A program made the position numbers and the translations under genes. Below the pieces are notes generated by a model, which saw only the letters and a list, made by a program, of their open reading frames with translations, made no database searches and was not told the origin of the DNA. This document shows, piece after piece, positions 1 through 7,269 of a DNA stretch of 64,000 bases (position 1 is its first letter; each line of letters opens with the position of its first letter). The DNA is taken from positions 1 to 64,000 of IMG/VR virus record IMGVR_UViG_3300039098_000035. One strand, 5' to 3'. The DNA is from a virus.

Positions 1-343
1 ACACTTCTCTAGTAATAACATGTGCACGTTCGCCACCAACTGTGGCAAATTGATTACCATACTTTGGAAGTTTACCTTTCTCTACAATGGTGTACCTAGG
101 CTTCTCACGCCCAGGTGTGTTTGAAACACACTCCATCATTTGAAACGTAGATGCATCCAGTGTAACTGCTTCTGTACCAGGCTTGGATACGATAGTACCT
201 CTAACCCCTACTACAGTAACAATAGGGGTACCATCAGGATTAGTAACCACCGCACCTTTACCCGCAACTGTGATAGGTTCTGTAATTGTACTTCTGCTAA
301 TTTCCTCTTTAATCTGTTCTGTAATCTTTTCAAACGAACTCAT
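1..343 (-). CDS. hypothetical protein, partial (3' end off window)
   Basis: An open frame runs from an ATG at 343 to the left edge without a stop, giving about 114 visible residues beginning MSSFEKITEQ. An AGGAGG box sits 7 bases before the ATG and directly follows the stop of the upstream gene. The visible protein is soluble-looking, with a helical N-terminus followed by a beta-rich stretch (TPIVTVVGVRGTIV). I do not recognise the family. It continues the leftward operon headed by the helicase gene, and its true length is unknown because it leaves the window. Confidence 0.75.
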   Translation of the reverse strand, partial: MSSFEKITEQIKEEISRSTITEPITVAGKGAVVTNPDGTPIVTVVGVRGTIVSKPGTEAVTLDASTFQMMECVSNTPGREKPRYTIVEKGKLPKYGNQFATVGGERAHVITREV

Positions 344-354
344 AATGGTTCCTC

Positions 355-723
355 CTATTTTTTAGTTACCTCAGCTTCAGGAAAGTTTTTATTCCCAATA
401 CCTTCTACTTGGTATGATACAACTTTAATTTTACCTACTTTTAGTTCACCTTTATACAGTACTTCAATCTCATCCCCTACAACTAAACCTACAGGGATCT
501 CCTTTGTAACAGTACGTATACTTACGCCTGCAACCAATTCATTCATAATATTATTAATATCTTCTTTGGATACGATAACAAATTCTTTGTTCTCTTCATC
601 AAGCATCTTAATATCAAAACTGTTGTACTTAAAATACGCTATGGCATCTTCACCATCTATGTTTACATTTTGTCTATGTAATGCCATAACAAGTTTTGCA
701 AATGCTACTTCTAATTTTTTCAT
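355..723 (-). CDS. hypothetical protein, 122 aa
   Basis: This 122-residue frame starts at an ATG preceded by AAAGAGGAGGAGCAACG, and the ATG overlaps the previous stop as ATGA, so translation is coupled. The first half looks helical (MKKLEVAFAKLVMALHRQ). The second half is beta-rich and ends in KK; it contains GDEIEVLYKGELKVGKIKVV, which resembles a small SH3-like or KOW-like barrel. That resemblance is an impression only, and no function is assigned. Confidence 0.85.
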   Translation of the reverse strand: MKKLEVAFAKLVMALHRQNVNIDGEDAIAYFKYNSFDIKMLDEENKEFVIVSKEDINNIMNELVAGVSIRTVTKEIPVGLVVGDEIEVLYKGELKVGKIKVVSYQVEGIGNKNFPEAEVTKK

Positions 724-911
724 CGTTGCTCCTCCTCTTTAATTTCTAAGTATATATAAGGTTTGCCACGATATGTGACAATAACCTTTTCTTCCATTCT
801 TTTTCTAACGGCCTCTACCTGCTCTTCGTTTATCACGAATGTAAGTTTACCGGCTCTAAGATCTTTGATCGTTTCCGTGATAAGTGTTCTTACTTGCCTA
901 GCCACGTGCAA
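720..911 (-). CDS. hypothetical protein, 63 aa
   Basis: A short charged protein, helical then beta, containing EEKVIVTYRGKPYIYLEI. The start is uncertain: TTG at 911 or GTG at 905, both overlapping the end of the membrane-protein gene upstream and neither with a clear Shine-Dalgarno box. The end overlaps the next gene as ATGA, which supports a real gene inside the operon. Family not recognised. Confidence 0.65.
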   Translation of the reverse strand: MHVARQVRTLITETIKDLRAGKLTFVINEEQVEAVRKRMEEKVIVTYRGKPYIYLEIKEEEQR

Positions 912-1134
912 TACGAATTACTTTAATAATCTTTACTACGACTGTTGCCGTCATTGCAGCTAACACAATAAATATAAGAATTATCATAATTACTTCCTGC
1001 CATAGGATGTATCCTTCAGATGCTATGAAGAATATAATAAGTCCTAAGACAAATCCTACAGCTCCTGTACCTATTGTAAATGCAACTAGCATAACTATAT
1101 TCCACGCTAATGTATCTTCGATGTCTTTACGCAT
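898..1134 (-). CDS. small membrane protein, two TM helices
   Basis: About 78 residues. Two long hydrophobic segments (around NIVMLVAFTIGTGAVGFVLG and VIMIILIFIVLAAMTATVVV) end in a basic tail KIIKVIRIARG, so it should sit in the cell membrane as a helical hairpin. I chose the ATG at 1134, which overlaps the previous stop as ATGCGTAA and has GGTGAT upstream. A start six codons earlier (1152) is possible. Function unknown; small membrane proteins of this type occur in several places in this phage. Confidence 0.8.
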   Translation of the reverse strand: MRKDIEDTLAWNIVMLVAFTIGTGAVGFVLGLIIFFIASEGYILWQEVIMIILIFIVLAAMTATVVVKIIKVIRIARG

Positions 1135-1903
1135 TTGGATCACCTGCCTCATACTGCGCTACTACCTGCTCGTAGGTATTTGTGAGGATGAAATTCTCCA
1201 CGAACTCTACGGCAGTGGTAAACTCTGTGTCTACTAGTTCTGTGCTTAAAGGTATAAAGCCTTCCACTCCTACAGATGTATAGTGGGTAAGAGTGCTCAC
1301 AACTGCTTGGTCGGAAAATACTAAATTCGAATCGTATATAATCGTAAACAAATACATGTCTAAAGTCTCGGATGTCAAATTCGTATACACTAAATGAATC
1401 ACCCCTTCTGCCAAAAAATAGTAGTATATATCATGGTTAGAAGCTACCCACTCGTCAGGGTCAATTAAGTCATGGGTGTGTATAACAACTTCAACAGGTA
1501 CTTCGACTTCGACTTCCACCTCAACAATAACTTCTACCTCTACGTCTACGTACTCAATAACAGGCACGTCAACATATATGGTAGGCGGTTCAGGGATAGC
1601 CAAGTCTCGCTGTCTAGTAGATTTAAAACTTTGTATCTCATTGTTAGTTACGTTAAAACATAAGTGACTGTAAATATCTAACACAGTATAGTCATATATT
1701 TCTTCATCAATCTCAATGTCACCATACTGGGTCTCTACCATAATAACATCTTTAGTTCCTAAAGTAGTTGTTTGGGTAGACGCATAGAATGACAAGTCTT
1801 CCACCTCTATGCAAGGCGTTGTTTCAATATCTTCTAAAATTATAGGTGCAGCTTCACACCCAACAAGCACAAACAACATAATAAATATTAATAAACGTTT
1901 CAT
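1127..1903 (-). CDS. predicted lipoprotein with Glu/Val repeat linker
   Basis: The 258-residue product begins with a lipoprotein signal peptide: MKRLLIF, a hydrophobic run, then the lipobox LVGC with Cys16 as the lipidation site. A low-complexity linker of alternating V, E, D and P (centred on EVEVEVEVPVEVV, about residues 112-140) separates an N-terminal domain from a mixed C-terminal domain. The product should be surface-anchored in the infected host. Phage lipoproteins often act in superinfection exclusion, but nothing here proves that. It lies in a coupled operon, overlapping both neighbours by a few bases. Confidence 0.85.
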   Translation of the reverse strand: MKRLLIFIMLFVLVGCEAAPIILEDIETTPCIEVEDLSFYASTQTTTLGTKDVIMVETQYGDIEIDEEIYDYTVLDIYSHLCFNVTNNEIQSFKSTRQRDLAIPEPPTIYVDVPVIEYVDVEVEVIVEVEVEVEVPVEVVIHTHDLIDPDEWVASNHDIYYYFLAEGVIHLVYTNLTSETLDMYLFTIIYDSNLVFSDQAVVSTLTHYTSVGVEGFIPLSTELVDTEFTTAVEFVENFILTNTYEQVVAQYEAGDPNA

Positions 1904-2136
1904 TCCTTTGCCTCCTCAAATGTATTTAGTGTAAGCTCTAATGCTTCCATAACTGTGTCAATATCTTCTGTCTGTTTAAGTACTTTAAGATGCTTTGATA
2001 ATAAGTCATACCCTTCACTCATCATAACCATACCATCAATAATAGAATCGATGTTATTGGCTTCAATAATATCAATACCTTTCTCAACCAACCATTTACT
2101 TGGCTGCAGTAATTCTTGTATTTCTTCTTTAGTCAT
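1900..2136 (-). CDS. hypothetical helical protein, 78 aa
   Basis: An acidic, apparently all-helical 78-residue protein starting MTKEEIQELLQPSKWLVEKG. It is preceded by a strong GGAGGTAACACAA spacer and by a promoter at 2172-2200. Its stop overlaps the lipoprotein start (ATGA), so the two are translated together. Not recognised. Confidence 0.85.
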   Translation of the reverse strand: MTKEEIQELLQPSKWLVEKGIDIIEANNIDSIIDGMVMMSEGYDLLSKHLKVLKQTEDIDTVMEALELTLNTFEEAKE

Positions 2137-2171
2137 TTGTGTTACCTCCTTTTTTAGTAGGGCATGTATTA

Positions 2172-2200
2172 ATTATACCAACACACACCCATACATTCAA
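2172..2200 (-). promoter_or_regulatory. internal sigma-A-type promoter
   Basis: On the minus strand, TTGAAT (2200-2195), a 17-base spacer and TATAAT (2177-2172) preceded by TGG form an extended -10 promoter. It overlaps the last codons of the metalloprotease gene and would initiate near 2165, giving separate expression of the gene at 2136 and the lipoprotein. The -35 matches 4 of 6 consensus bases. Confidence 0.6.
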
Positions 2201-2571
2201 GCCTGTGGTAATTCTACTATAATTGTATCAGGTACAACTACTTTTTTCTTACGGACTTTCTTCTTCCTAGGTGTGAAGTACTCTTTAACAATCTTATTAA
2301 TTTCTAAAAAGTTAACTGCCACAAAATTTGCAAGCGCTTCTTCATCAATCTCACCGAACTCTAAGGTCATGGCTCTGATAGCATGTGTTACTTCATGCAC
2401 CAGTACTGTTCTCTTACGCTGTGTCCCCAACGTCTTAAGAATCATAATCTCATTATCATCACGATTACACGCGCCCCAAAAACGTTCGTCATCTTCCTGC
2501 ATAAATTTCTTAAGACCTGCTTGATCCACTTCTTTGATGTCCCATGTTTCATTATAAATTTTTAATTTCAT
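2197..2571 (-). CDS. HExxH zinc metallopeptidase-like protein
   Basis: A 124-residue protein with the zinc-protease motif H59-E-V-T-H63 inside LVHEVTHAIRAM and acidic residues about 15-20 positions later (EEALANF, near E78) that could supply the third metal ligand. This is the layout of small ImmA/IrrE-like or SprT-like phage metallopeptidases. Its C-terminus is strongly basic (PRKKKVRKKKV). Such proteins can cleave host repressors or act on virion proteins; the substrate here is unknown. Its start overlaps the stop of the 38-residue gene upstream as ATGA. Confidence 0.85.
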   Translation of the reverse strand: MKLKIYNETWDIKEVDQAGLKKFMQEDDERFWGACNRDDNEIMILKTLGTQRKRTVLVHEVTHAIRAMTLEFGEIDEEALANFVAVNFLEINKIVKEYFTPRKKKVRKKKVVVPDTIIVELPQA

Positions 2572-2684
2572 TTCTTTTTCCTCCTTCTAATTTCATATCT
2601 AACCATCTGTGCGAATGCTACCACAACCAGAATCATAAAGCCTCCAATAAATAGTACCAGTATCTCTTCAACGGATACCTTCAT
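2568..2684 (-). CDS. 38-aa single-pass membrane peptide
   Basis: A 38-residue frame, MKVSVEEILVLFIGGF onward, has one hydrophobic segment followed by a basic tail RYEIRRRKKK, implying a cytoplasmic C-terminus. Both ends overlap neighbours as ATGA (stop of the 2681 gene and start of the protease gene), the same coupling used by confirmed neighbours. No homology is recognised. Confidence 0.72.
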   Translation of the reverse strand: MKVSVEEILVLFIGGFMILVVVAFAQMVRYEIRRRKKK

Positions 2685-2923
2685 ATATCTAACCCGTAAC
2701 GCATGAGGGTGTGGCACATCCCATGAACCTCTTCTTTCAAGTCCTCAAACTCTCTGATGATAGGGTGAGAGTCCTGCGGAGGTGCAACATCATTATACTG
2801 TAATGTTATTAATGTGCCTTCGATAGTGTTTATACGCTCTGTTAAAACTCTAAGCTGGTTACTATGATCATGTAGGTCTGATTCCAGCCACTGTAGTTTC
2901 TGTCTAAGTTCTTTATCTTCCAT
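2681..2923 (-). CDS. coiled-coil protein, 80 aa
   Basis: The ATG at 2923 lies about 8 bases after GGAGG; an in-frame TTG just upstream is less likely. The first 50 residues show a heptad-like pattern (LRQKLQWLESDLHDHSNQL, then LTERINTIEGTL), so a short coiled coil is expected. Function is unknown. Confidence 0.8.
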   Translation of the reverse strand: MEDKELRQKLQWLESDLHDHSNQLRVLTERINTIEGTLITLQYNDVAPPQDSHPIIREFEDLKEEVHGMCHTLMRYGLDI

Positions 2924-3069
2924 CAAGACGCCTCCTTACACAGCACATATTCTACCCCACCACCTATTGGCACTGCAGAAACTATTTTAAACCCTGCTGA
3001 CAAATACTGTATTAACATATCAACTGCAGCAGTACTTCTATTGGACGTACGTATTACAACTGTTTCCAT
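2923..3069 (-). CDS. 48-aa hypothetical protein
   Basis: A 48-residue frame beginning METVVIRTSN. It overlaps its upstream neighbour as TAATG and its downstream neighbour as TGATG, so it fits the coupled operon exactly. The pattern of an early strand, a helix, then GFKIVSAVPIGGGVEYVLCK resembles the small DUF4177-like fold, but the match is weak. Function unknown. Confidence 0.68.
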   Translation of the reverse strand: METVVIRTSNRSTAAVDMLIQYLSAGFKIVSAVPIGGGVEYVLCKEAS

Positions 3070-3329
3070 TATTTCTCAACTACTTTCATTATCACATTTA
3101 GGGTATCATATAATTCTTTTGAAACTCCTTGACTATAACCTTTGTAATACACGTACTGCCCTCCATTAGGACTGTATATAAGTTCCATACCATACACTGC
3201 AGCTTTGACATCTTCGAACCTGCTTATAACATCCATAAGGAACTGCATATCCACTGTGTTTACTTTAACAGTTTCAACACCTTTAGATATTTTTCTAAAC
3301 TTATCTGCGGTTTCTCTTAGAGTACTCAT
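3069..3329 (-). CDS. hypothetical protein, 86 aa
   Basis: An 86-residue protein starting MSTLRETADKFRK. It is mostly helical with a central tyrosine-rich beta hairpin (GGQYVYYKGYSQ). The start overlaps the previous stop as TTATGA, and the stop overlaps the next start as TAATG. Not recognised. Confidence 0.8.
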   Translation of the reverse strand: MSTLRETADKFRKISKGVETVKVNTVDMQFLMDVISRFEDVKAAVYGMELIYSPNGGQYVYYKGYSQGVSKELYDTLNVIMKVVEK

Positions 3330-3472
3330 AACTCAGTTACCTTCCAAACAGTATTACCAAAAAATCTTATCCAAAACTTCTTCCACTTGAGATGCCTTGC
3401 ACTCCTAGCGTGCGTAGTTTCATATACAACTATACATCCCACACGCCACCTATAAACTATTTTATACTTCAT
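3326..3472 (-). CDS. 48-aa basic hypothetical protein
   Basis: The frame encodes 48 residues beginning MKYKIVYRWRVGC, rich in Lys, Arg, Trp and His (net positive). Both ends couple to neighbours by ATGA overlaps, and it fills what would otherwise be a 140-base gap in a tightly packed operon. No family recognised. Confidence 0.65.
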   Translation of the reverse strand: MKYKIVYRWRVGCIVVYETTHARSARHLKWKKFWIRFFGNTVWKVTEL

Positions 3473-3858
3473 TGTTTAGTCACCGCCTCTACTATGAACT
3501 TCAGGTCCTTAAGTGTATCAGGTCTGTTGGCCCATATTCTTTTATTTATAATTGGTGCTGTTGCTTTATATAATTTATCATCTGCATTAAATGCCAAGTA
3601 GTAATAGAACTCAGTACCATGTGTACACACATACTTGTCGTAATAGAAGTATTGGCCACATACATGGAAAAATTCTTTCATCGATAATCGTTTACCTGAA
3701 CTAGGATACACGTTATGTTTATATATTTGGTAGAACGTAGTAGCCTTGATCATGTGTATATCTGTTAGCTTCTTAATCCTCTCGAACTCTGTGGTATTGT
3801 GCTCCACCTTATGGGACACAGGGTTGATGAAGTTACTTAAAAATTCAGTTGTTGTCAT
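3469..3858 (-). CDS. hypothetical protein, about 129 aa
   Basis: I prefer the ATG at 3858, just after the upstream stop (TGATATG) with GGAG 9 bases before it. A start at 3882 inside the previous gene would add eight residues. The protein is rich in aromatic residues (FFHVCGQYFYYDKYVC) with helical ends. Function unknown. Confidence 0.75.
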   Translation of the reverse strand: MTTTEFLSNFINPVSHKVEHNTTEFERIKKLTDIHMIKATTFYQIYKHNVYPSSGKRLSMKEFFHVCGQYFYYDKYVCTHGTEFYYYLAFNADDKLYKATAPIINKRIWANRPDTLKDLKFIVEAVTKQ

Positions 3859-3859
3859 A

Positions 3860-4054
3860 TCAGAAATCTCCAAATCCGCCATCGACTATGGTATCTTCTA
3901 ACTCTTCTATCGTGGCTTTTATATTTCCTTTAGGTGTACGTACTATCACATGTTCTTCATCTGGATCAATCTTAACATGGACTTGTACCTCACTGTTATA
4001 ATATGTCCCATCTTTCATTTTAACAAACCCTATGTTTAATAGAAACGTATGCAT
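3860..4054 (-). CDS. hypothetical protein, 64 aa
   Basis: A small beta-rich protein (HVKIDPDEEHVIVRTPKGNI) with an acidic C-terminus ending DGGFGDF. Its ATG overlaps the stop of the helicase gene (TAATG), so it is translated with the helicase. Family not recognised. Confidence 0.8.
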   Translation of the reverse strand: MHTFLLNIGFVKMKDGTYYNSEVQVHVKIDPDEEHVIVRTPKGNIKATIEELEDTIVDGGFGDF

Positions 4055-5637
4055 TAAAGATTCTTAATCTCATCCGCAAAGTACGGAGTCTCTTTAACCA
4101 TCTGCACATAGTGAGAACCATTCCTTAGAACGGGATTCATCTTAGCGATGTAAGGTCCTATAAGATTCGAGAAGCCGTTCGTTCCTTTGTTCTTTATAGA
4201 CTTTCTACCATTAGCCTTGCAGTACACCTGGTACATACGGTACAGGTCGCCACGTTTCATCTCGTCCTTAACCCGCCCTGTGAATGTGACACAATCACTG
4301 AAGAACATCCCAATGATATCACTATCTTCACGGTACTGAACAAACTTCCTAGATACCACGGCAGGTCGTGGAATATTCTTAAGGTTAATTCCTTTATGCT
4401 TAAAATAATTCTTATACAACCACGCTTGTATCGTGGGGTATTCCGCTGCCAACCTATTGAGGATGGTTGGGTCTTCCTTAGTAATATGAAAGTCAAACGG
4501 TATCAATATCAATCTTTGGAAAATCGGATCTAGAGTAGACCAATCACCAAAGTTCAGCAGACTGTTGGCCATGACAACGGGAGTCCCACAGATATTAACC
4601 TCAAAATTTTTACTATACGCGGGGCGCACCACCGTCATAATCTTGTTACCAAACTCATCACGTCCACCTTCTGTTAGATCCTTGATGTTCTGCGTAGACG
4701 CTTGCATCCTCTCGTCTATCTCGTTGAAGATGAGCAAACTACGACCCTCAGTTGCAGCCAGGGCATCGTCCTTCTTAAACGATGAAGCAGGATGTGCGTT
4801 CAGCAGCTCAGCGTTCATACGGATGGAGTGCGGACCAAGGATATCCTGCATAACCTTAATGATAGTACTCTTACCATTACGGCCTTGCTCTCCTATAAAG
4901 TAGACGTACACCTGGTTGTAGTTGTAAGGCGCCATCATATAGGCCAGCACTTTGTGAAAATACGCTATGAGCTCAGGGTCCTGCATCATGTATGTCTCGA
5001 TGAGAGATAGGAACAGGGTCGGATTAGGATCAGGCTCCAGCGATATCGGAATCGGACTGATATGTTGGAGCTGCATCGGCTGAGTATCCTTAAAGGAAAC
5101 CTTCCTTATAGCTAGAGTATGCTCCATCATGTCAAGCAGAGCACGCTGCTCGGTCCCATGAATCTTGAAGTACCGAAGATTCTCAACCTTCTGGATCAGC
5201 TCGGTACTCTTACGGACATGTAGCAGCTTGGACTGACGTATCCGCTTGGACAGATTGGGTATCTTACCTACCCCGAAGAAGTGATTGGCGTAGCGGAAGA
5301 ATATCTGGCTGTTCGCCTTGGTCGCTTCCTCAGAGATGACTGTGAAGTAATCGGTCAACAGGTTCTGCAAGCTGGCATCAGTAGTCTCGAAGTGCCACAG
5401 CCCATCCGTGTTATCGTACACGAACATGTTATCCTTATCACCTACGTAGCGGAAGTAGTTAGACAACCACGAGAATGTTTCTGTCGGTATCGGAACCGCC
5501 GACTCGGACGTAAATTTTTTCACAAACGCTTTAACCTCTGCCTCTGTCAGCGCGGAAGTATCGTTCAACGTAAAAACACCTCTTATATGTTTCAAGAGGT
5601 GTAAGCGCATAGATGTTAGATAGTTGGAAAATGCCAT
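4054..5637 (-). CDS. SF3 (D5-like) replicative helicase
   Basis: A 527-residue protein from the ATG at 5637, which has GGAGAC 8 bases upstream. In-frame GTG codons further up lack a ribosome site. The AAA+ core is clear: Walker A GEQGRNGKST (Lys about 256), Walker B SLLIFNEIDE (about 306), sensor region GTPVVMANSLLNF and arginine-finger region FQRLILIPF. This is the superfamily 3 helicase arrangement of P4/D5-type phage and plasmid proteins. The N-terminus shows no obvious primase motifs; a separate primase lies on the other arm (17435). It should unwind DNA at the origin, which fits its place beside the noncoding hub. The gene is visibly richer in G+C than its neighbours, hinting at separate acquisition. 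Confidence 0.95.
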   Translation of the reverse strand: MAFSNYLTSMRLHLLKHIRGVFTLNDTSALTEAEVKAFVKKFTSESAVPIPTETFSWLSNYFRYVGDKDNMFVYDNTDGLWHFETTDASLQNLLTDYFTVISEEATKANSQIFFRYANHFFGVGKIPNLSKRIRQSKLLHVRKSTELIQKVENLRYFKIHGTEQRALLDMMEHTLAIRKVSFKDTQPMQLQHISPIPISLEPDPNPTLFLSLIETYMMQDPELIAYFHKVLAYMMAPYNYNQVYVYFIGEQGRNGKSTIIKVMQDILGPHSIRMNAELLNAHPASSFKKDDALAATEGRSLLIFNEIDERMQASTQNIKDLTEGGRDEFGNKIMTVVRPAYSKNFEVNICGTPVVMANSLLNFGDWSTLDPIFQRLILIPFDFHITKEDPTILNRLAAEYPTIQAWLYKNYFKHKGINLKNIPRPAVVSRKFVQYREDSDIIGMFFSDCVTFTGRVKDEMKRGDLYRMYQVYCKANGRKSIKNKGTNGFSNLIGPYIAKMNPVLRNGSHYVQMVKETPYFADEIKNL

Positions 5638-5678
5638 GTCAATGTCTCCTGTCTCGGTGAATGCGATCACCTACCTTA

Positions 5679-5706
5679 ATTATACCATGAGGAAACGTGA
5701 TGTCAA
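5679..5706 (-). promoter_or_regulatory. strong sigma-A promoter for leftward operon
   Basis: On the minus strand, TTGACA (5706-5701), a 16-base spacer and TATAAT (5684-5679) with TGG just before the -10 make a perfect-hexamer extended -10 promoter. Initiation would fall near 5672, about 35 bases before the helicase ATG. Host RNA polymerase should read this site. Confidence 0.85.
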
Positions 5707-5839
5707 GCATGATTCTGTGTTTTTTCTGTGTCGCCTGTGCATTTCCCCACTGCGGGGCCAAGGTAAGCGATATAGGGTAGTTGACCAAAAGATATACTAC
5801 CAGAGAATGTGCCCTAGGTAAGGGATAAAACGTTGACCG

Positions 5840-5854
5840 GTAGTATTAGTAGTA
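5840..5854. repeat. inverted copy of the 9-bp repeat array
   Basis: GTAGTATTAGTAGTA is the exact reverse complement of the 15 bases at 5948-5962. The two could pair across about 90 bases or bind the same protein in opposite orientation. Confidence 0.6.
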
Positions 5855-5947
5855 CAAGTGTACATCTTTCTTGGAGTTATTCTGTAAAAAATGCCCAAGT
5901 ATATTATATATATACGGGAGAGAACCGAGCAGCAAAAAAGTTCTATA

Positions 5948-5974
5948 TACTACTAATACTACTAATACTACTAT
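5948..5974. repeat. 9-bp tandem repeat, three copies (TACTACTAA)
   Basis: TACTACTAA occurs twice in direct succession, followed by a third copy with one final base changed. The array overlaps one of four ATATACTAC words, so it resembles iterons bound by an initiator protein. Confidence 0.65.
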
Positions 5975-6372
5975 TGGTTAGCCACGAAGGGATTTCCCAG
6001 TGTTTCACATATACTACCCCATAAACTACATATACTACCTTGACCAATTATCGTGAATTGAGATTGATATCTCTATGGAGACAAGGAAAGGTTGACTAAT
6101 ATATATATATATATATTACCCCTAAAACACAACCCCCCAATTAAGAACCTCCCCCTACCCATACCATAAGCATAACGTACATGTATCATGCCGTAGGCAC
6201 TAAGTCTAAGATGCGACAGCTTCCGACCATCACACCAGTGACACCCTCGGAATTTCCGTGGTTAACAGTGTAAAAACACAGACTGTGTATTTATGGAGGA
6301 ACTTAACGCAAGCAAAACTTAGTAATCATTATTATACACATTGTCGATATGTCCTATGGTTTACGGGTAACT

Positions 6373-6399
6373 CAAACAAACCAAACAAACCAAACAAAC
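6373..6399. repeat. 9-bp tandem repeat, three exact copies (CAAACAAAC)
   Basis: Three perfect copies lie back to back on the plus strand, which here contains only A and C. This asymmetric tract lies about 75-100 bases upstream of TATAAA at 6475 and could favour strand opening. Confidence 0.65.
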
Positions 6400-6533
6400 T
6401 AGACACTCATGACCATCCACACCCACTACCTGCACGCCAGTGCCCCTCATCGCCCCCTCTTCGCCCACGCAGTGTATAAAACAATTACACCGTTAGTCTC
6501 TCTACTACTCTCGTAAGACCGGAGGTGAAACAC

Positions 6534-6752
6534 ATGGCTAAAGATATTTATTTAACTAAGAAAGTTGAGAACAATGATGCTGTCCGCACCATTGAGATGC
6601 CTGATGACCGAGGAATCAATCGTAGTGTATCTGTACACTTCGACCAATCCAAAGCTGAGAATGGCTTTGCAAAAGGTCAACTTTTGTCAGAAGTAGTAGA
6701 AGGAGATTACATCTACACTTGGTCTGATGCTCAACCAGAACCGCTGAAATAA
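6534..6752 (+). CDS. first rightward gene, hypothetical, 72 aa
   Basis: The ATG at 6534 follows GGAGGTGAAACAC; an in-frame GTG three codons earlier overlaps the ribosome site and is rejected. The 72-residue protein starts MAKDIYLTKKVENNDAVRTI, mixes strands and charged segments, and has no recognised domain. It stands alone between the noncoding hub and a strong terminator that overlaps its last codons, so it is a monocistronic, probably very early gene. Such lone first genes often encode host-takeover proteins, but that is only a guess from position. Confidence 0.88.
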   Translation: MAKDIYLTKKVENNDAVRTIEMPDDRGINRSVSVHFDQSKAENGFAKGQLLSEVVEGDYIYTWSDAQPEPLK

Positions 6753-6767
6753 TAGCGGTTCTTTTTT
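6738..6767 (+). terminator. intrinsic terminator after first early gene
   Basis: GAACCGCT and AGCGGTTC form an 8-bp stem with an 8-base loop, followed by six T residues. The stem begins inside the last codons of the 72-aa gene. Confidence 0.9.
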
Positions 6768-6777
6768 CTCTAACCAC

Positions 6778-6806
6778 TATAAGCTCAGTATGTTACTGGG
6801 CTTATA
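6778..6806 (+). promoter_or_regulatory. 13-bp hairpin with 3-base loop before HNH gene
   Basis: TATAAGCTCAGTA and TACTGGGCTTATA pair along 13 positions (one G-T) around the loop TGT. No T-run follows; instead a ribosome site starts 9 bases later. It is therefore not a terminator. It could be an RNA processing or stability element, or a DNA hairpin recognised by a polymerase. Confidence 0.5.
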
Positions 6807-6825
6807 AAATTAAGGAGGTTCTATA

Positions 6826-7269
6826 ATGTTTTTAGATCTAATACCCATTTCCGCGCAACAAAAAAATATGCGTAACTACCTCACTCCTAAGGAGTGGGAT
6901 ATCTTACGCCGTATCACCTACAAAAAATATGCATACAAATGCGCTATTTGTGGTGGTCAAGGTAGAAGTCATCCCGTTGAAGCACATGAAGAGTGGGCCT
7001 TCTCACATGATACCATCATTCTCATTGATGTCGTAGCACTGTGTCCCACTTGTCATCGTCTGAAACATATTAACTTCTACCGTCATGACCTGCACACATT
7101 CCGTGCACTCATTCGCAGATACGCGTATCAACATAACATTACTGAAGCCATCGCACGTACGTTCATTTACAACCAGTTTGACATGTACGATATGCAGATG
7201 CTGAAACAATGGAAGCTTGACACATCTTCCATACAACGATACTATAAGGAGGTAACATGTACACATTAA
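6826..7269 (+). CDS. HNH endonuclease
   Basis: A 147-residue protein with a zinc-bound HNH/beta-beta-alpha-metal core: C39-x-x-C42, then H54-E55 in VEAHEEW, then C73-PT-C76-H77 and H81. These positions match small phage HNH nucleases, which nick or cut DNA and can be homing enzymes or help packaging. It lies far from any terminase in this window, so a homing or regulatory role is as likely as packaging. The ATG follows AAGGAGGTTCTATA. Confidence 0.88.
   Translation: MFLDLIPISAQQKNMRNYLTPKEWDILRRITYKKYAYKCAICGGQGRSHPVEAHEEWAFSHDTIILIDVVALCPTCHRLKHINFYRHDLHTFRALIRRYAYQHNITEAIARTFIYNQFDMYDMQMLKQWKLDTSSIQRYYKEVTCTH

Larger units (their letters stand above)
5707..6533. other. noncoding divergent hub, candidate origin
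   Basis: About 830 bases without a convincing gene separate the leftward and rightward operons. The word ATATACTAC occurs at 5792, 5945, 6009 and 6030. There are two sets of 9-bp tandem triplets (5948-5974 and 6373-6399), a 15-base inverted copy (5840-5854 against 5948-5962), an alternating TA run near 6099-6117 and several TTGACC/TTGACT words (5781, 5833, 6040, 6092). From about 6400 to 6474 the plus strand is very C-rich, ending in TATAAA at 6475-6480 with no -35 box. Iterated words beside a helicase gene suggest a replication origin, and the unusual start region may carry early promoters. Both are inference. Confidence 0.4.

Noticed and set aside
5281-5604. A plus-strand gene opposite the helicase
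   Set aside because: It lies wholly antisense to strong helicase motifs and has no ribosome site.
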